Part shown: one piece after another, positions 13,041 through 24,581 of the stretch
Position numbering within the stretch: position 1 is the stretch's first letter
Layout: each line of letters begins with the position of its first letter
Assembly: GCA_003508835.1 (NCBI GenBank)
Contig: PUFA01000313.1
Span: 744,001-808,000, forward strand
DNA length: 64,000 bases
Direction of reading: 5' to 3'
Source of the DNA: Eonycteris spelaea
Taxonomy: Eukaryota; Chordata; Mammalia; Chiroptera; Pteropodidae
Translations under genes and position numbers: made by a program
Notes under the pieces: model-generated
What the model saw: only the letters and a program-made list of their open reading frames with translations
Database searches by the model: none
What the model was told of the DNA's origin: nothing

Positions 13041-15415
13041 GAAGTAGAAATTCTGAGTCATAGACAATTGGTTCTGGAGGCTAGGAAGACTATAGAGGCC
13101 AAGAAACGGAAACCTCATTAGGTATTTCTGATATAAATTTAAGATTATGAAATTGGCTTTTGAACGTATTATCAATAAAAACCTTATCTTTCTGTATTAG
13201 TCAGTGAATTTACCTGAGCACATAAACACTCAGCTAAAGGTTAAATTTCCTGCCCTTACTCTTAATTAGGTGTGGTCATGTCATAAAGTTATCACCAAAG
13301 AAAGAGGAGTGAAGCAATTAGTGTAACCTCTGATTTATTACTTGAAAGGAAATTGCTTGACCTGGGCTTCCTCTTTTCTCCTTTCCCACAAACTGGATTA
13401 GAGATGTGATTATGAGCTAGCCTTGACCTTGTAGGATAGCTGCCTTTTTTTTTCATATACCGTCTAAAAGAGTTTGCATATTATTATACTGACATCTGAA
13501 ATTTTCTAATTTTTCAAATTTTAGATAGTGGAAAATATTTAATTTCTCGCATGTTTTAAATATTTGTTTTAAAATGAAACTGTTACATCACTCTTCTAAA
13601 TGTGTTCAGTGGAAGCTAGATACCTTAAACCATCCATTTTTTACTGATCCTGAAAAATACAGAGAATCCAGAGTCACCCATCACTGTTGCTGCTACTGCT
13701 GGTTTCAGTGCCCATAAGCTCTGCACTACCAAGACTACTAGAGCAAAAGTTGTCATATGACCCCTAGAACTGTACTGTCAAGAAGAACCCAGAAGCCTAG
13801 ATCATCCAGTCTGCTTCAGACTTTCTAAATGGCTTTCCAAGATACATAGGAAAGAAAAGAAAACATGCATTCCCTCTTTCTCTTGCTATTCAGGTTTCCC
13901 CCTGTGCCTTCTATAAACACAATCTAAACATAAGCTAACTGGCGCAAAAGTCTGAATAACATTTATCACCTACCAACTATAGTACTTGGGACATAGAAAG
14001 TGTTACTTAATATTACTTCCCCTAGATCTCTTTTATTTATATGAACATACATGGATATGTATGAAAGTTGTCCTCTGCCTTTTCATTAGTGATTTTACAT
14101 TATACAATATTCCATGCCCTTATTTTTATTCACTTGTCTACATTTTCTCAGTCTATGGCTGTCTACAAATCCAAGAGTCCATGCTTAAAAATTTCACAGA
14201 AGGTGTTCATGTTGCTCTTTCCTGCACTTAAGTACAAAGCTTTCCTCCTATTTATGATGCTGAAACTTAGCCGATGAGCAGCTGATTTTACTTCTCCCTC
14301 TATGGAGAGATCACATGACAGAAGAGAGATGGGTGGATTGGACTCATAAGGAGACACAAAATGCATGGACTTTTAATATGAGATTTCCAGTGGCAATGTT
14401 TCTTATAATACACTTTTTCTATGACTCTTTGATGTTATAAATGGAAAAGAGGGTTCATACCCTTTCCAGGAAGTTCAACAAAATTAGTTTTTATTTTCCA
14501 TATAATGCTTTTGAGGGGACATGTCTTACAACTATGGTCCACTAACATCTTTCTCAGAAAGCTTAAATAAACTATAGTTTCTGTCTCAGAATATACATTC
14601 AGTGAGAATGGTCAGTTATCCTTCCAATATGTTATCTGATCCACATGCCCTTACATGAAAAGTATTATTTAAGTCATTTTATTTGCATGATAACAGGCAG
14701 TGATAAGGAGCCATCTTGTTGTTGTTGTTGTCTTTGGTATTGTCTTCAAATTCTCCAGTATTCAGGAGTTATGCTTCTCTTTATTACTGAAGGAAAATTA
14801 AAGTCCCATCTGACTTAACTTTAGGAAGTCCAATATATTTAAAAACTTCTCACACAATGTTTCTGGGAACGATAGTATGAATGATGCATCTTTCTTGCAT
14901 ATCACTTCTGTCAACTGCCTTACTATGAACTTTTGCTTCGCATCCTGCATTTCACCTCCTATCACCTCTTAACTGACTTTCACAAAGTCTTTGTCATAAC
15001 AATGACCATGTGCCTTTTTCTACATTTCCCCAAAGCACAACTCTCACTAAAGTGTAAAAACTGGGAAAACCTTGCTGAATTGAAATACAATGCAGATAAT
15101 TTAAAACCAGCTATTAGATATCACTGTACCTATAGTCAAGGCTCATGGCCTTCCACAAGAACCCCTCAAAGGTCTTCAGTCCGCCAACATGAAATAGGGG
15201 CCAGCTCACATCACACCAATACCTTTGACTATGTCTTCCTTATTGATCCCAGAGTCTCTCAACTCCTCTAAAATGCCCATGCTGAAGAAAAACAAGTTGT
15301 CACTACCTCCACTAAGAGACTTTCTGTGCTATAATTATCTTCTGAAAGGCAATTTTATCTAATGACAGCAGATTGCTATATGTGCTGTATGTGTAAAAAA
15401 TAATAATAGCAAACA
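13041..15415. other. Plain stretch, no gene seen
   Basis: No supported gene. The overlapping plus frames around 13986-14277 and the minus frame 14163-14366 are short and mutually exclusive, and show no domain. The 112-residue frame at 14933-15271 is also unmatched. A (GTT)n patch lies at 14718-14732. 13,670-13,820 is less AT-rich than its surroundings, without a recognisable family. Confidence 0.5.
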
Positions 15416-15419
15416 TATT

Positions 15420-15790
15420 TCATGGTATACCATTTTTTCTTAACAACCTACCATGTCAAGATTTTTAATGACTACCTCCTCTTCCATTGTATTGAAGTTA
15501 ATAACTTATCTAATAAATCCCTATTGATAGACATTTTGATCATTTCAAATGCATTGTTAATACAAAAATTCTAGTGTACATATTTTTTGCTCCTCTTTTC
15601 ATTTATTTGCTTAGGATGAGTATCCTGGAGTAGTCTTATTATTTCTAAGAGATATGCATATATTAAATCTCTAAAGATACTACTAAATTGCCCTTCATAA
15701 AAGTTATGCAAATTCATGTTACCCATACCATAATAAAACTAAGTATTTTCATCATCACAAATCTTGGCAAACTTTAGATAACCTATGCTA
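15420..15790 (-). mobile_element. Old L1 3-prime-region relic
   Basis: Antisense L1 3-prime DNA: 'ccctattgatagacattttg' near 15521, 'aggatgagtatcctggagta' near 15614 and 'actaaattgcccttcataaa' near 15682 (counterpart of gccaaattgccctccaaa). Highly diverged; L1MC-ME age class is likely. Confidence 0.72.
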
Positions 15791-16133
15791 ATCAATTGTC
15801 AGGGCTGTTTGCTGTAAGTTTCACTGACAGTTGGAATGATTTGAGACTTAACTCTCTGGCCTAATTTTATTTGTGAGACATGGTTCATGTTGTGCTCTCT
15901 GGCCATGATAAGATTGAAGACAAGAAAACATGCTTGCCAATAAGGATATTGATGAAGAGAGAGATGACAAGGACAAGTCTAGATTTCAGGATTTTGCAAT
16001 TATGTAGATTGTGATAAGGATGGGAAGGATAGTGTTGAAAAGATGTTACAGGCATAAGTACTGGATAATGGAGGGTTCTATAGGCAAAGAGAAGGAATTA
16101 AAAGTAAAATATAAAGTGGAATGAGAAGCCACT

Positions 16134-16659
16134 TGTATCAGTTAGCTATTGCTACCAAACAAACCATCCCAAAACTTAGTGTCTTAAAACTATAGTGATG
16201 TATTATTTCTCATGATCTTGTGAGTTAACTGGTCAGGTTTTTGCTGCTTTTTCCAAGGCTAATTCATGTGGAAGCATTCAGCTGTAACATCTGATGGGCT
16301 GCAAGTTCCCAAATGGCCTCACTTACACATCTAGCAGTTTCTGATGGCTGTCAGCTTTGAAGGTTCTGTTACACTCAGCATGGCTACTCAACCTTCAAGA
16401 GGCTAGACCAGCTTCCTTCCATGCCAAATTGCAGCATTCCAAGAGTTTGAAAACAGAAGATGTAAGGTCACTTGAAGCCAAGGCTCCTAAACTTCCATTA
16501 CAGCATTCCCACCACATTCTTTGGCACAAAGCAAGGCAGAAAGCTATCCCGAGTCATAAGGATGGGGAAACAGACTTTACTTCCTAAAAGGAGTAACAAA
16601 GTCATCAAAAAATGTATATATCTTGGGGTGTGAGAAATTCTATCCCTTTATCTACCGCA
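16134..16659 (-). mobile_element. LTR-like mammalian repeat (probably MaLR/ERVL group)
   Basis: Starts 'tgtatcagttagctattgct' and continues 'cttagtgtcttaaaactat', the antisense of a common LTR end with the ATAATA-type polyadenylation block. Inside are 'gaggctagaccagcttcctt' and 'ggatggggaaacagactttac', which I recognise from a frequent mammalian repeat. The plus-strand ends read TG and CA. I could not assign the exact family, and no clear target duplication is visible. The 76-residue plus frame at 16357-16587 is inside it. Confidence 0.65.
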
Positions 16660-16679
16660 TACTAAATTATTTTAAAAGG

Positions 16680-16800
16680 GAATCACATAATCCAAATTTA
16701 TAAAAGGTCACTTTGGCTATTGTAAGGTGAGTGAATTACTGAGACATAAGAAGAAGAAACATCAGGTACAAAAAGTTAGTTCCAAAGGAAGACCAGTTGC
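16680..16800 (-). mobile_element. L2 LINE fragment (weak)
   Basis: 'ggtcactttggctattgtaa' and the neighbouring 'ggaagaccagttgcttaaa' resemble the antisense L2 block whose consensus has ggatcactctggctgctgtg followed by agaccagttaggaggct. Short and diverged. Confidence 0.5.
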
Positions 16801-17689
16801 TTAAAGATTATTAAGAAATATTACTGGACATTTCTGAGTGAGCACTATCAAGCACACTTTACCAATTTTGATGAAGTACTATAGTATAGTCTATACTGGT
16901 TATTTTTCTGGACTCAATCCATTATAGCTAGAGAATGAACAATAATAAATCTCTGTGGGAAGGGGCTTTAGAGGAAAATGTTCAGAGTCATAATCTTAAA
17001 AATGCAATCACTGAATTTATACAATGTATATCTATAATGGAGAAAGTCAAATGTAATTTAGTCACTATTCAGAAAGTATTCTAATAAAAGAAAAAATATT
17101 TAAAAATGCAATTTATTGTCCATCATTTTTCTTTTTAAATTTTGTAAAAGTTAGATTACTACTTTGCAAAGGAACTTTGAATTTGTACTCATTGAAAGTC
17201 AAAAGATATTCCTGTGACCTAATTAAAATTTTAAACTTAGGAATTGGATGAATCAATTTACAGTCATGAAGAACTGATAATGAGAATGCTGTTTCTAAAA
17301 ATGGCTCCATTAGAAAGATAAAGGGGGTTGATGTTGTTGTGTGATGACGTGAAATGATATGCTGTTCTGCTGCAAGAAAAGGTAATGAATGAAGTATCCA
17401 AGGAAGAGGGAAAGACTCCATTAATTCTAAATAAAGAATTACAGAAGAGTTGAGCTGAATAAAGACATTTGGGAAAGAAACAAAAATGCTGGATCTTTTC
17501 AATTATCGAGTTACAAAGTGCATATATATCTTAATATTAATTCCTAATATGGGTGAGGGTATAGTATGACAAATACCCTCCTATGGTGATAGGGGAGACA
17601 TACCTTGTTATGGTCTTTCTCGAAAGATTTTGACAAGATATATTTCTAACCTTTTAAAAATTGTATTTTGACTTGATCATTCCAATTAT
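16801..17689. other. Plain stretch with a 129-residue minus frame of no known family
   Basis: The minus frame 17113-17502 is among the longest here. Its product is rich in Ser, Phe and Leu and shows no recognisable domain. No promoter-like CpG cluster or splice context is apparent. Treated as chance. Confidence 0.5.
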
Positions 17690-17878
17690 AGAAATGGCTT
17701 AAGGAAAGAGATTCACATGCAAAAATATTCATGGCATTTCATAAAGGCAAAAATGGAACCTAAATTGTCAACAGTAGATGTTTAAATAAATTAACTAATG
17801 CCTTAATACAAAGAACTACCATGCAGTTATTAATTATGTAAGAAATACACTCATAGTGGGGAGGGTGCTTATGGCTAT
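17690..17878 (+). mobile_element. L1 3-prime-region fragment
   Basis: Sense resemblance to late L1 ORF2/3-prime DNA: 'gcaaaaatattcatggcatt' near 17719, 'aaaaatggaacctaaattgt' near 17749 and 'ctaccatgcagttattaatt' near 17816. Directly followed by the 5-prime part of another L1. Confidence 0.6.
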
Positions 17879-18860
17879 GAAGGATTGAACAAATTGAAAA
17901 ATACTATCCCTTCAAAAAAGATAAAGTTGGACAAATGATTGATAACAACCATTTAAGAGCATGGAAATTGGCCTAAGGCAAATAGCCTTAGAAGAGTTTA
18001 TTCACAAAAATCTGCTGAAATTCAATGAAGAACCGTGAGAGTCTATGGTGTTCTGGCCTAAGGCCATTCTCACCCCCATGAGTTCAGTCAGAACAGTAGT
18101 GATACCAGGATAGAGTTGGCTATATGAAATAGCAGCTTTATTGCTAATGGGAGCCTATGTGATTTATAGCAGAGGATGGACAACACATACTCAAGGACAA
18201 ACAGAAAAAAGCTACAACTTTGCTAATCAGAGTTGTAGTCCCTGTTGGTAGGCATCAGATTAGAAGGCCAGCTAGAAATTTAACAGGGAGATCCTAGAAA
18301 TGAGCAAGTCATGGAGAGGCTCAATAAGTGCTCCACATGTACTTGGTCGACTCCTCCAAATACATGAGAGACCCAAGAAAACCCATGTTATGTAAACAAC
18401 CCTGGCTAACTGAGAGACGGAATACATGTTATAGGGGACACTTGAGGACACAAGGTCTCCACATATTCTTGGTTGACTGAGAGATTATGTAAATGTGTAC
18501 AAGAAAACTAAGAGAGCCCAGTGGCTTAACACTTGAAAACTTTCCGAGCTTTGAAATGCATCCCTCATGCCACACACAAATTTGGCAAAGGATGGAAGAC
18601 TTACTGACTTGAGGTTTTGATTAAAACCTCTGGCGAATTGTCACCGGATCACTAAGCCATGTAGAAATGAGTTACCTATGAGAAATCAGGCAGAAAAAAA
18701 ATCAAATAAAACAAGACAAAATGAAATAATTAAAAAAAAAGTAACATAAAAACAGCATAAATATCAGTGATGACAGAGAGCAGGGAGAGAGAGATACCAC
18801 CAGTTAAGTCTAGGAAAACAACTTAAAAAGCAAATGAATAAAACATCAACAGCAACTGTT

Positions 18861-18872
18861 GGGGGGGGGGGG
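18861..18872. repeat. Homopolymer of 12 G
   Basis: A pure G run inside the ORF1-like zone of the old L1. It is a homopolymer where assembly length could be wrong. Confidence 0.95.
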
Positions 18873-19723
18873 AAACAAGGAAAATCAAAACTTCGAATTG
18901 TTAAATATATAAAATGTCCACTATTCAAAGAAAAATTGCTAAACAATAGGAAAATATGAACCATACTCAGGGAAAATATGCAAATAATAGAAGCTGCCTC
19001 TCATTGGACACAGATTTTGAACTAAGAACACAAATACTACAAAGCATCTATTATCAATATGTTTTAAAAAAACTAAAGGAAACCATGTTTAAAGAATGAT
19101 ATCACATAGAGAATACCAATAGAGACAAAAATCAGAACCCAGATGAAAGAACGAAATAGGAATTCTGAAGTTGCAAAACACACTAGAATGAGGTTTTACC
19201 AAAGGAACTAGTAAAAGAAAGGGATCTGTTGACCTCAAAGATACATCAATAGAAGATTATGCAAATCTCAAAGAAGAAAAAGAAAAGAAATGAATGAAAA
19301 TAAACAGTACATCAGAGAAACAGAGGACAGCATTAAGCACACTAATGTACATGTAATTAATTACCAGAAATAAAGGATAGACAAAAGAAGAAAAGAAACA
19401 ATGCCTGTAAATTTCCCCAATTTGAAGGAAAACATAAACTACAAAGCTCAACAAATGCTAAGATAAAAGTAGAGATCTATACCCTGACACATTATTGTCA
19501 AAAAAATGAAATCCAAAGACAAAGTGAAAATCTTGAAAGCATGAAGAAATATGTGACTTATGTACAAGAGAACCCAATAAAAATCATGTCTGACTTTTCA
19601 TAAGAAGCTATGGACACTAGAAGACATTGGGGTGACATACTCAAACTGCTGAGGAAAAACAAATCAATCAAAAATCTTATAGCCAGAGAAACTATAAATG
19701 AAGGCAGAGATCTTGAGAGAGGA

Positions 19724-19724
<1 letters not shown>

Positions 19725-19754
<30 letters not shown>

Positions 19755-19786
19755 GACAGAGAGACAGAGATAGAGAGAGACAGAGA
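19725..19786. repeat. (GACA)n/(GAGA)n simple repeat
   Basis: 'gagacagacagacagacaga' followed by mixed GACA and GAGA units, grown within the L1 ORF1-downstream block. It creates the repetitive Arg/Asp/Gln-rich tail of the small plus frame 19610-19810, which is not a real protein. Confidence 0.93.
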
Positions 19787-20261
19787 TTCCCAGATAAACA
19801 AAAACCATGAGAGGTTTTGCTAGAGGACTCTCCTTACAAAAAATAATTTTAAAGGACGTTCTTTATGCTGAAAGCAAGTGAACCCAGATGAAAATTTAAA
19901 TCTACACATAACAAACACTACTAACAGTAATTATGAAGGGAATTATAAAAGGCAGTATAATTGCATATTCTTTCTTAAGTGATTTAAAAATCAACTGAAT
20001 AAAATATGAATTTATATACAGCATATAAAAATGTACTATATTTGAAAATAATGACATGAGGGCAGTATGTGGAAATAAATCTGCATTAGAGTAAGGATAT
20101 GACAAGAGATGGTAACAAATCCATAGTTAGAAATGAAAAGAACCAAAATGCAATTAAGAAGTCAACCAATGTAAACAATTCTAGATCTCTTTTCTTCTCA
20201 TTTCCTTTAAGACACAGAATTATATAACATTATAATTATCAAAACGTATTGTTGAGTTTTT

Positions 20262-20332
20262 AATATATATATATACACATATACGTGTGTGTGTATATAT
20301 ATAACACACACATACATATATACATATGTGAA
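20262..20332. repeat. AT/GT/AC alternating tract with self-complementary arms
   Basis: Alternating TA, then 'tacgtgtgtgtgtatatat' and 'taacacacacatacatat'. The GT and AC arms can pair with each other, so a cruciform or Z-DNA form is possible in principle. Inside the L1 relic. Confidence 0.9.
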
Positions 20333-21849
20333 ATGTGTATATCAATAATATCACCATGTAGGGGAAGAAGGAACAGACTTATTTAGGAAGAATAACTTTT
20401 CTATATCAAACTGAAATTTATTTACTATAAAACTGTAATTGTTTCTGAAAAGATGGATAAGCTCTATAACAACATCTTAGGGGGAAAATTATCGTGAAAC
20501 TACCATTAATAATTTAAAATGTTGCCTTAGGAAATATTCATATAATGAGTAAAAAGACAATAAATGTGGAAGAGAGAAACAAAAAAACCTATGAAATATG
20601 TAGAAAACAAAAAGCAAACTGACAGACATATATCCAAAGCTATCAATGAAAACATTAAATGTGAATAGATTAATCCAGCAAATCAAAATTCAGAGATTTT
20701 CAAAATGGATAAAAAACAAGATGTAACTATATGCTGTATATAAGAGACACACTTTACATTAAAAAATACTCATATCTTTAAAGAAAAATAGAGGAACATA
20801 TACTATGCCACCTTAAGAGAGCAGTGTCAATACTGATTACAGATAAAATTAAATTTTTAAGTTACTAGAGGTCAAGTGGATATTTTATAGTCAGAAAGTG
20901 TCAGTTATTCAGAAAATAAAATAATCGTAAACATATACATATCCAAAATAAATAAAGCAAAAAACTACAGAATTGAGGGCAGAGATGGACAATTCAACAG
21001 TAATAGTTAAAAATTTTAATTCTCTACTGTCAATGATGGTTCAAACAACTAAAGACATCAATAAATATGTACAAGACTTGGATAATGCAACAACCAACCA
21101 GATGTCTATAGAACTCTAGACCACACTATATCAGAGTATACACTCTTCTCCAATCACACATGGAACATTTTACAAGATAGGACATGTGCTAAACCATAAA
21201 ACAAGCTTTAATACATTTAAAAGGTTTGAAATTGTACAGAGCATATTCTCTGATCATAATGAAGTAAAATTAGAAATTAGTAACAAAAAATATTTATAAA
21301 TCTATATGGAAGTTAAATAGTACACTACTAAATTATCAATGATCATAAAAGATATCACAAGGGAAATTAGTAAATATGTTGAGATTAAAGTAAATGAAGA
21401 CACAATAACAAAATGTATCGGATGCAGCTAAAACAGTGCTTACTGGGAAATTTATAGCTGTGAAAACCTACATTTGAAAAGAAGAAATATCTTTAAAAAT
21501 TAACGTGAGATATACCTTAAGAAACTGGAGAAAGAACAGCAGAAATTAAAAAGAGAATAAAGAATAGAGAAAATCAACAAAATGAAAAGATTTAACTTAA
21601 GAAGATGAACAAAATTGATAAACCTTTAGCTAGACTGACCAAAAATAAGGAAGGAAAGATATCCAAATATTTAATATTTTTATCTCTTGGACATGCGTTT
21701 TATTTTTTTGCATTTTCTAAAATTATAATATTGATTATATATTACCTTTATAATCACAAAACAACTAGTGTAAAAATATTAGTGGAGGAGTTAGCCATAA
21801 TTAATAAAGACAGTAGTTGTTGAAGTAAATATCTATTTGTTTTTTTCAT

Positions 21850-21990
21850 TTTGCAAATACATATAAAACAGCTACTCTGGAGGGAGCCCTGTGCTAGCTA
21901 TGGGAGAAATAAAATGGAAATATGAACAAGAATTTGACCTCTGCCCTTGAGCAAGCATTGTGGTCAATCCACTGGGAATATGAGGACAAC
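21850..21990 (-). mobile_element. L2 LINE 3-prime-end fragment
   Basis: Antisense L2: 'gagccctgtgctagctatgg' near 21883 (counterpart of ggcactgtgctaggcgctgg), then 'gacctctgcccttgagcaag' near 21937 (tccctgccctcgtggagct). Confidence 0.78.
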
Positions 21991-22875
21991 ATGGAAATCT
22001 ACAACTACTAGCCCCATAATGTCATTCTCCTTTTCAATTATTCACATTACCTGAAGTTTAGAATTCTAAAACAAAAGGGCAAGGGGTTAGGCAAGGATTC
22101 TGAATACATTCACAGAGAAACCAGTATTCACAACTGACCTTCCATCAAGAGTAGGCATTCACTACTGGCAGAAGGAATAGCGCACAGAAAACATACAGAT
22201 ATGTAAGGTCATGCTGACAACTGTTCCTTTATGTGGTTGGAAGGTGATGTGCAGAAGTAAATGGGGTAGCAAGAGAAGAAGCTGGAGCACAGACTTGGGT
22301 CAGAGTAGGAGGATTGTGTTGCCATACTATGAACTGCAGACGTTATTCTGAAACACATTGACAGCAGTCTGATTTGAGTTTTAGAGAGACAGATTTCTAG
22401 GGCTACCTACTACTGAAAAGGATTAATATTATTATTCTTTTTTCCTGCTTATGATTTTTTAAAAGCCAAAAAAAACTGGGATAATGAACTCCATGTGTTG
22501 TATTTCTCAAAGAAATTTCTTGTAAGTTAGTACGTTAAATCCCCAAGAATATGAATAAAGTGACATTACAAATTAGGATTACTATGAGCTACAAAGGAAA
22601 GAAATAATTTACAAATCGTTTGAGTCTTCAGAGAGAAAAGTAGTTTCGGACAGCACTGAATCTTGAGAAAATTATGCTATGGCCTATTCTGTCGTTTCTT
22701 TCTTTCTTTTTTAACCATTACTGTGATATCATCTTGTATATTTGCATAGAATAAAAAAGTTAAATGATTTATCTAAACTAGTGATAATATGAATTAAAGT
22801 TTTTATTTAAAAGTGATAACAGCTCAAAGTTGTTAAAAGGTAATAATCAGAGAACTAGGTATCACTTGGAATGGT
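21991..22875. other. Plain stretch, no gene seen
   Basis: No conserved frame or confident repeat. Contents include short pyrimidine runs near 22690-22715 only. Confidence 0.55.
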
Positions 22876-22876
22876 A

Positions 22877-22884
22877 AGTAGTAA

Positions 22885-22966
<82 letters not shown>
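22877..22966. repeat. Compound trinucleotide microsatellite (TAG)n-(TAA)n
   Basis: About fifteen TAG units pass directly into about twelve TAA units, with one early TAA. It abuts a MIR fragment and is probably length-polymorphic. Confidence 0.97.
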
Positions 22967-22967
<1 letters not shown>

Positions 22968-23045
22968 CCTCTTACTTTGGTGTTATCATATATCAGGCAT
23001 GGTTCTTAGTTAAGGTGACCACATAAATTCTCATCTAAGCAAAGA
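22966..23045 (-). mobile_element. MIR SINE fragment
   Basis: Begins right at the TAA repeat: 'tatatcaggcatggttctta' (counterpart of tgtgccaggcactgttctaa) then 'aaattctcatctaagcaaag'. This is the terminal part of an antisense MIR or MIRb; the TAA-type tail of MIR may have seeded the microsatellite. Confidence 0.68.
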
Positions 23046-23049
23046 TACT

Positions 23050-23215
23050 TTTTTGAAAAAGTATTTATTTAAATTAGTTTCAAGTATACAGTACATTGCT
23101 TAAACATCTATATAGTTCATAAAATGATCCTCCCAATTGCTCCTCACCTCCCCTGGCCCTCCACCTAGCCATCATATTAATGCTGACTACATTCCTTATG
23201 CCATGCTACTTTTGA
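23050..23215 (-). mobile_element. L1 3-prime-end fragment (laurasiatherian type)
   Basis: 'agtttcaagtatacagtaca' near 23079 and 'ttaaacatctatatagttca' near 23100 match the antisense L1 3-prime end (agtttcaggtgtacaatac). 'ctgactacattccttatgcc' near 23182 matches the next block. Small copy, 5-prime truncated. Confidence 0.72.
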
Positions 23216-23980
23216 GAGTGAAAGGGGGCAATATTAGTAAATGTTACAGAAAGGAAACCAAGACAAGTCCTTGCCCTCTAGAGACTCATAGTCCAGTGAA
23301 GCTTTTTGCTATGAACTTGAGCTTCAGTGGTTTTCTGGTGCCAAAATGCCTCCTGCTTTCCAAAAGGCAGGTGGAACTTTCTTTGTAACTGCAATCCTGT
23401 GTTCCATGCACTTATCCCCAGGCCCTGACATGTGCCTTTGAGGCTATTGGTTCGTACTGAGGAACTTGAGCAAACAGTAAGGGTTTAAAATCAGGACCAT
23501 CTTTTCCATAGGCAAGCAAAGCCTCTGGCCGGACTTGCCTCTTTTGAAAGGCTTTCACCTTGAAAATGTTTAGTAATCAGGCTGAATGGCAGTGAGTAAA
23601 GCAGATTAGGCAGAAGGAAAAGTCATAGTTGTAAATCCTCCTGAGGATAGGGATGGAAGGATCTGGAGCAGAAATTCCTGTCTGTCAATGATTTCCTGCT
23701 TACATGATTGTCTCCTAATGAAAAGGGGATTGAACTGACACTCGAATCCTTTTGTGACATCCTTTGCTCTATGTGTCCTTTATATCATGGAAGCTTAAAA
23801 ATTGCCACATGGAGAGAGTCTGAGTAATATCACACAACTGCGGGGATTTGGCAAGGCCTTGGGCTGGGTGATGTAAACCCTAGAGCCATAGTCTTATGCA
23901 ACTAATAGCAAATTCCCCGGTTTGGGGTAAAATAGACTCTACGCTAACTTCAGTGTAAATGTTGGAAATTTGTAACTGTT
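23216..23980. other. Plain stretch, no gene seen
   Basis: No gene or confident repeat recognised; somewhat less AT-rich than its neighbours. Confidence 0.5.
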
Positions 23981-23988
23981 TTCTAGGT
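23981..23988. repeat. 8-bp target site duplication, left copy
   Basis: TTCTAGGT, immediately before the hAT element. Identical to 24198-24205. Confidence 0.95.
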
Positions 23989-24197
23989 CAGCGGTCTCCA
24001 ACCTTTTTAACACCAGGGACCGGAGCTCCTATGAGAATCTAACACCTGATAATCTGAGGTGGAGCTGAGGTAGTGATGCTAGTGCTGGGAAGCAGCTACA
24101 GATACAGATAAAGCTTCGCTCACTGGCCAACCACTCACCTCCTGCTGTGCAGCCTGGTTCCTCACCGGATGGTCTGTGGCCTGGGGGGGGACCCCTG
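23989..24197. mobile_element. Short non-autonomous hAT DNA transposon (209 bp)
   Basis: The left end is 'cagcggtctccaaccttttt' and the right end 'ggggacccctg', whose reverse complement CAGGGGTCCCC pairs with the left end as an imperfect terminal inverted repeat. The element is flanked by a perfect 8-bp duplication TTCTAGGT, the length typical of hAT. The interior ('ctcctatgagaatctaacac', 'agataaagcttcgctcactg') matches a family I know from mammals, in an internally deleted form without a transposase. No coding capacity. Family name not assigned. Confidence 0.92.
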
Positions 24198-24205
24198 TTC
24201 TAGGT
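24198..24205. repeat. 8-bp target site duplication, right copy
   Basis: TTCTAGGT, immediately after the hAT element; a perfect copy of 23981-23988. Confidence 0.95.
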
Positions 24206-24269
24206 GACTATGGAACTGTAAAGTCGGACCACTCCACATCACTAAAATGGACATTTATAAAGGTCGGTC

Positions 24270-24455
24270 TTATTCATGGATTTAAAAAATAATAATAGAT
24301 ATAGTTCACATACCATAGCATTTCTAATTTCAAAGCACACAATTTACTGGTTTTCAGTATATTCACAGATTTGTACATTACCACTAATGTATAATTTACA
24401 ACTATCTATAAATTCAGAACATTTTCATCATGCCCATTCATGATCTTTAAATATA
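24270..24455 (-). mobile_element. L1 3-prime-end fragment (L1MC-ME type)
   Basis: Antisense L1M end: 'atatagttcacataccatag' near 24299, 'actggttttcagtatattca' near 24345, then 'cagaacattttcatcatgcc' near 24415. The order and spacing fit the family. Confidence 0.85.
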
Positions 24456-24581
24456 ACAATATCACTTAGGTAATAATGACATAAAAGAGATTGACAGTCA
24501 ATAGCACCAGTCTGAGAAATTTGCCCCAAATCACTCTCCTACTTTATGAAATAATTGGTTTCAATGATATACTACTCATGA

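Larger units (their letters stand above)
17880..21650 (+). mobile_element. Long decayed L1M element: 5-prime UTR, ORF1 and start of ORF2
   Basis: Three L1 zones follow in order on the plus strand. 17.88-18.66 kb looks like an L1M 5-prime UTR ('ggcctaaggccattctcacc' near 18054). 18.7-19.9 kb carries ORF1-like DNA, including the C-terminal block near 19605-19690 ('agctatggacactagaagac') and the downstream 'ttaaaggacgttctttatgc' near 19850. 20.6-21.65 kb matches the ORF2 endonuclease region ('gaatagattaatccagcaaa' near 20660, 'gtaactatatgctgtatata' near 20723, 'gcttactgggaaatttatag' near 21438). All frames are broken by stops and indels. It stops within early ORF2, so it is 3-prime truncated or rearranged. 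HAL1-like origin is an alternative. Confidence 0.75.

Noticed and set aside
17113..17502. 129-residue minus frame
   Set aside because: No recognisable domain and no supporting context; chance is the simplest explanation.
19610..19810. Arg/Asp/Gln-rich small protein
   Set aside because: Its tail is the translation of a (GACA)n/(GAGA)n repeat inside an L1 relic.
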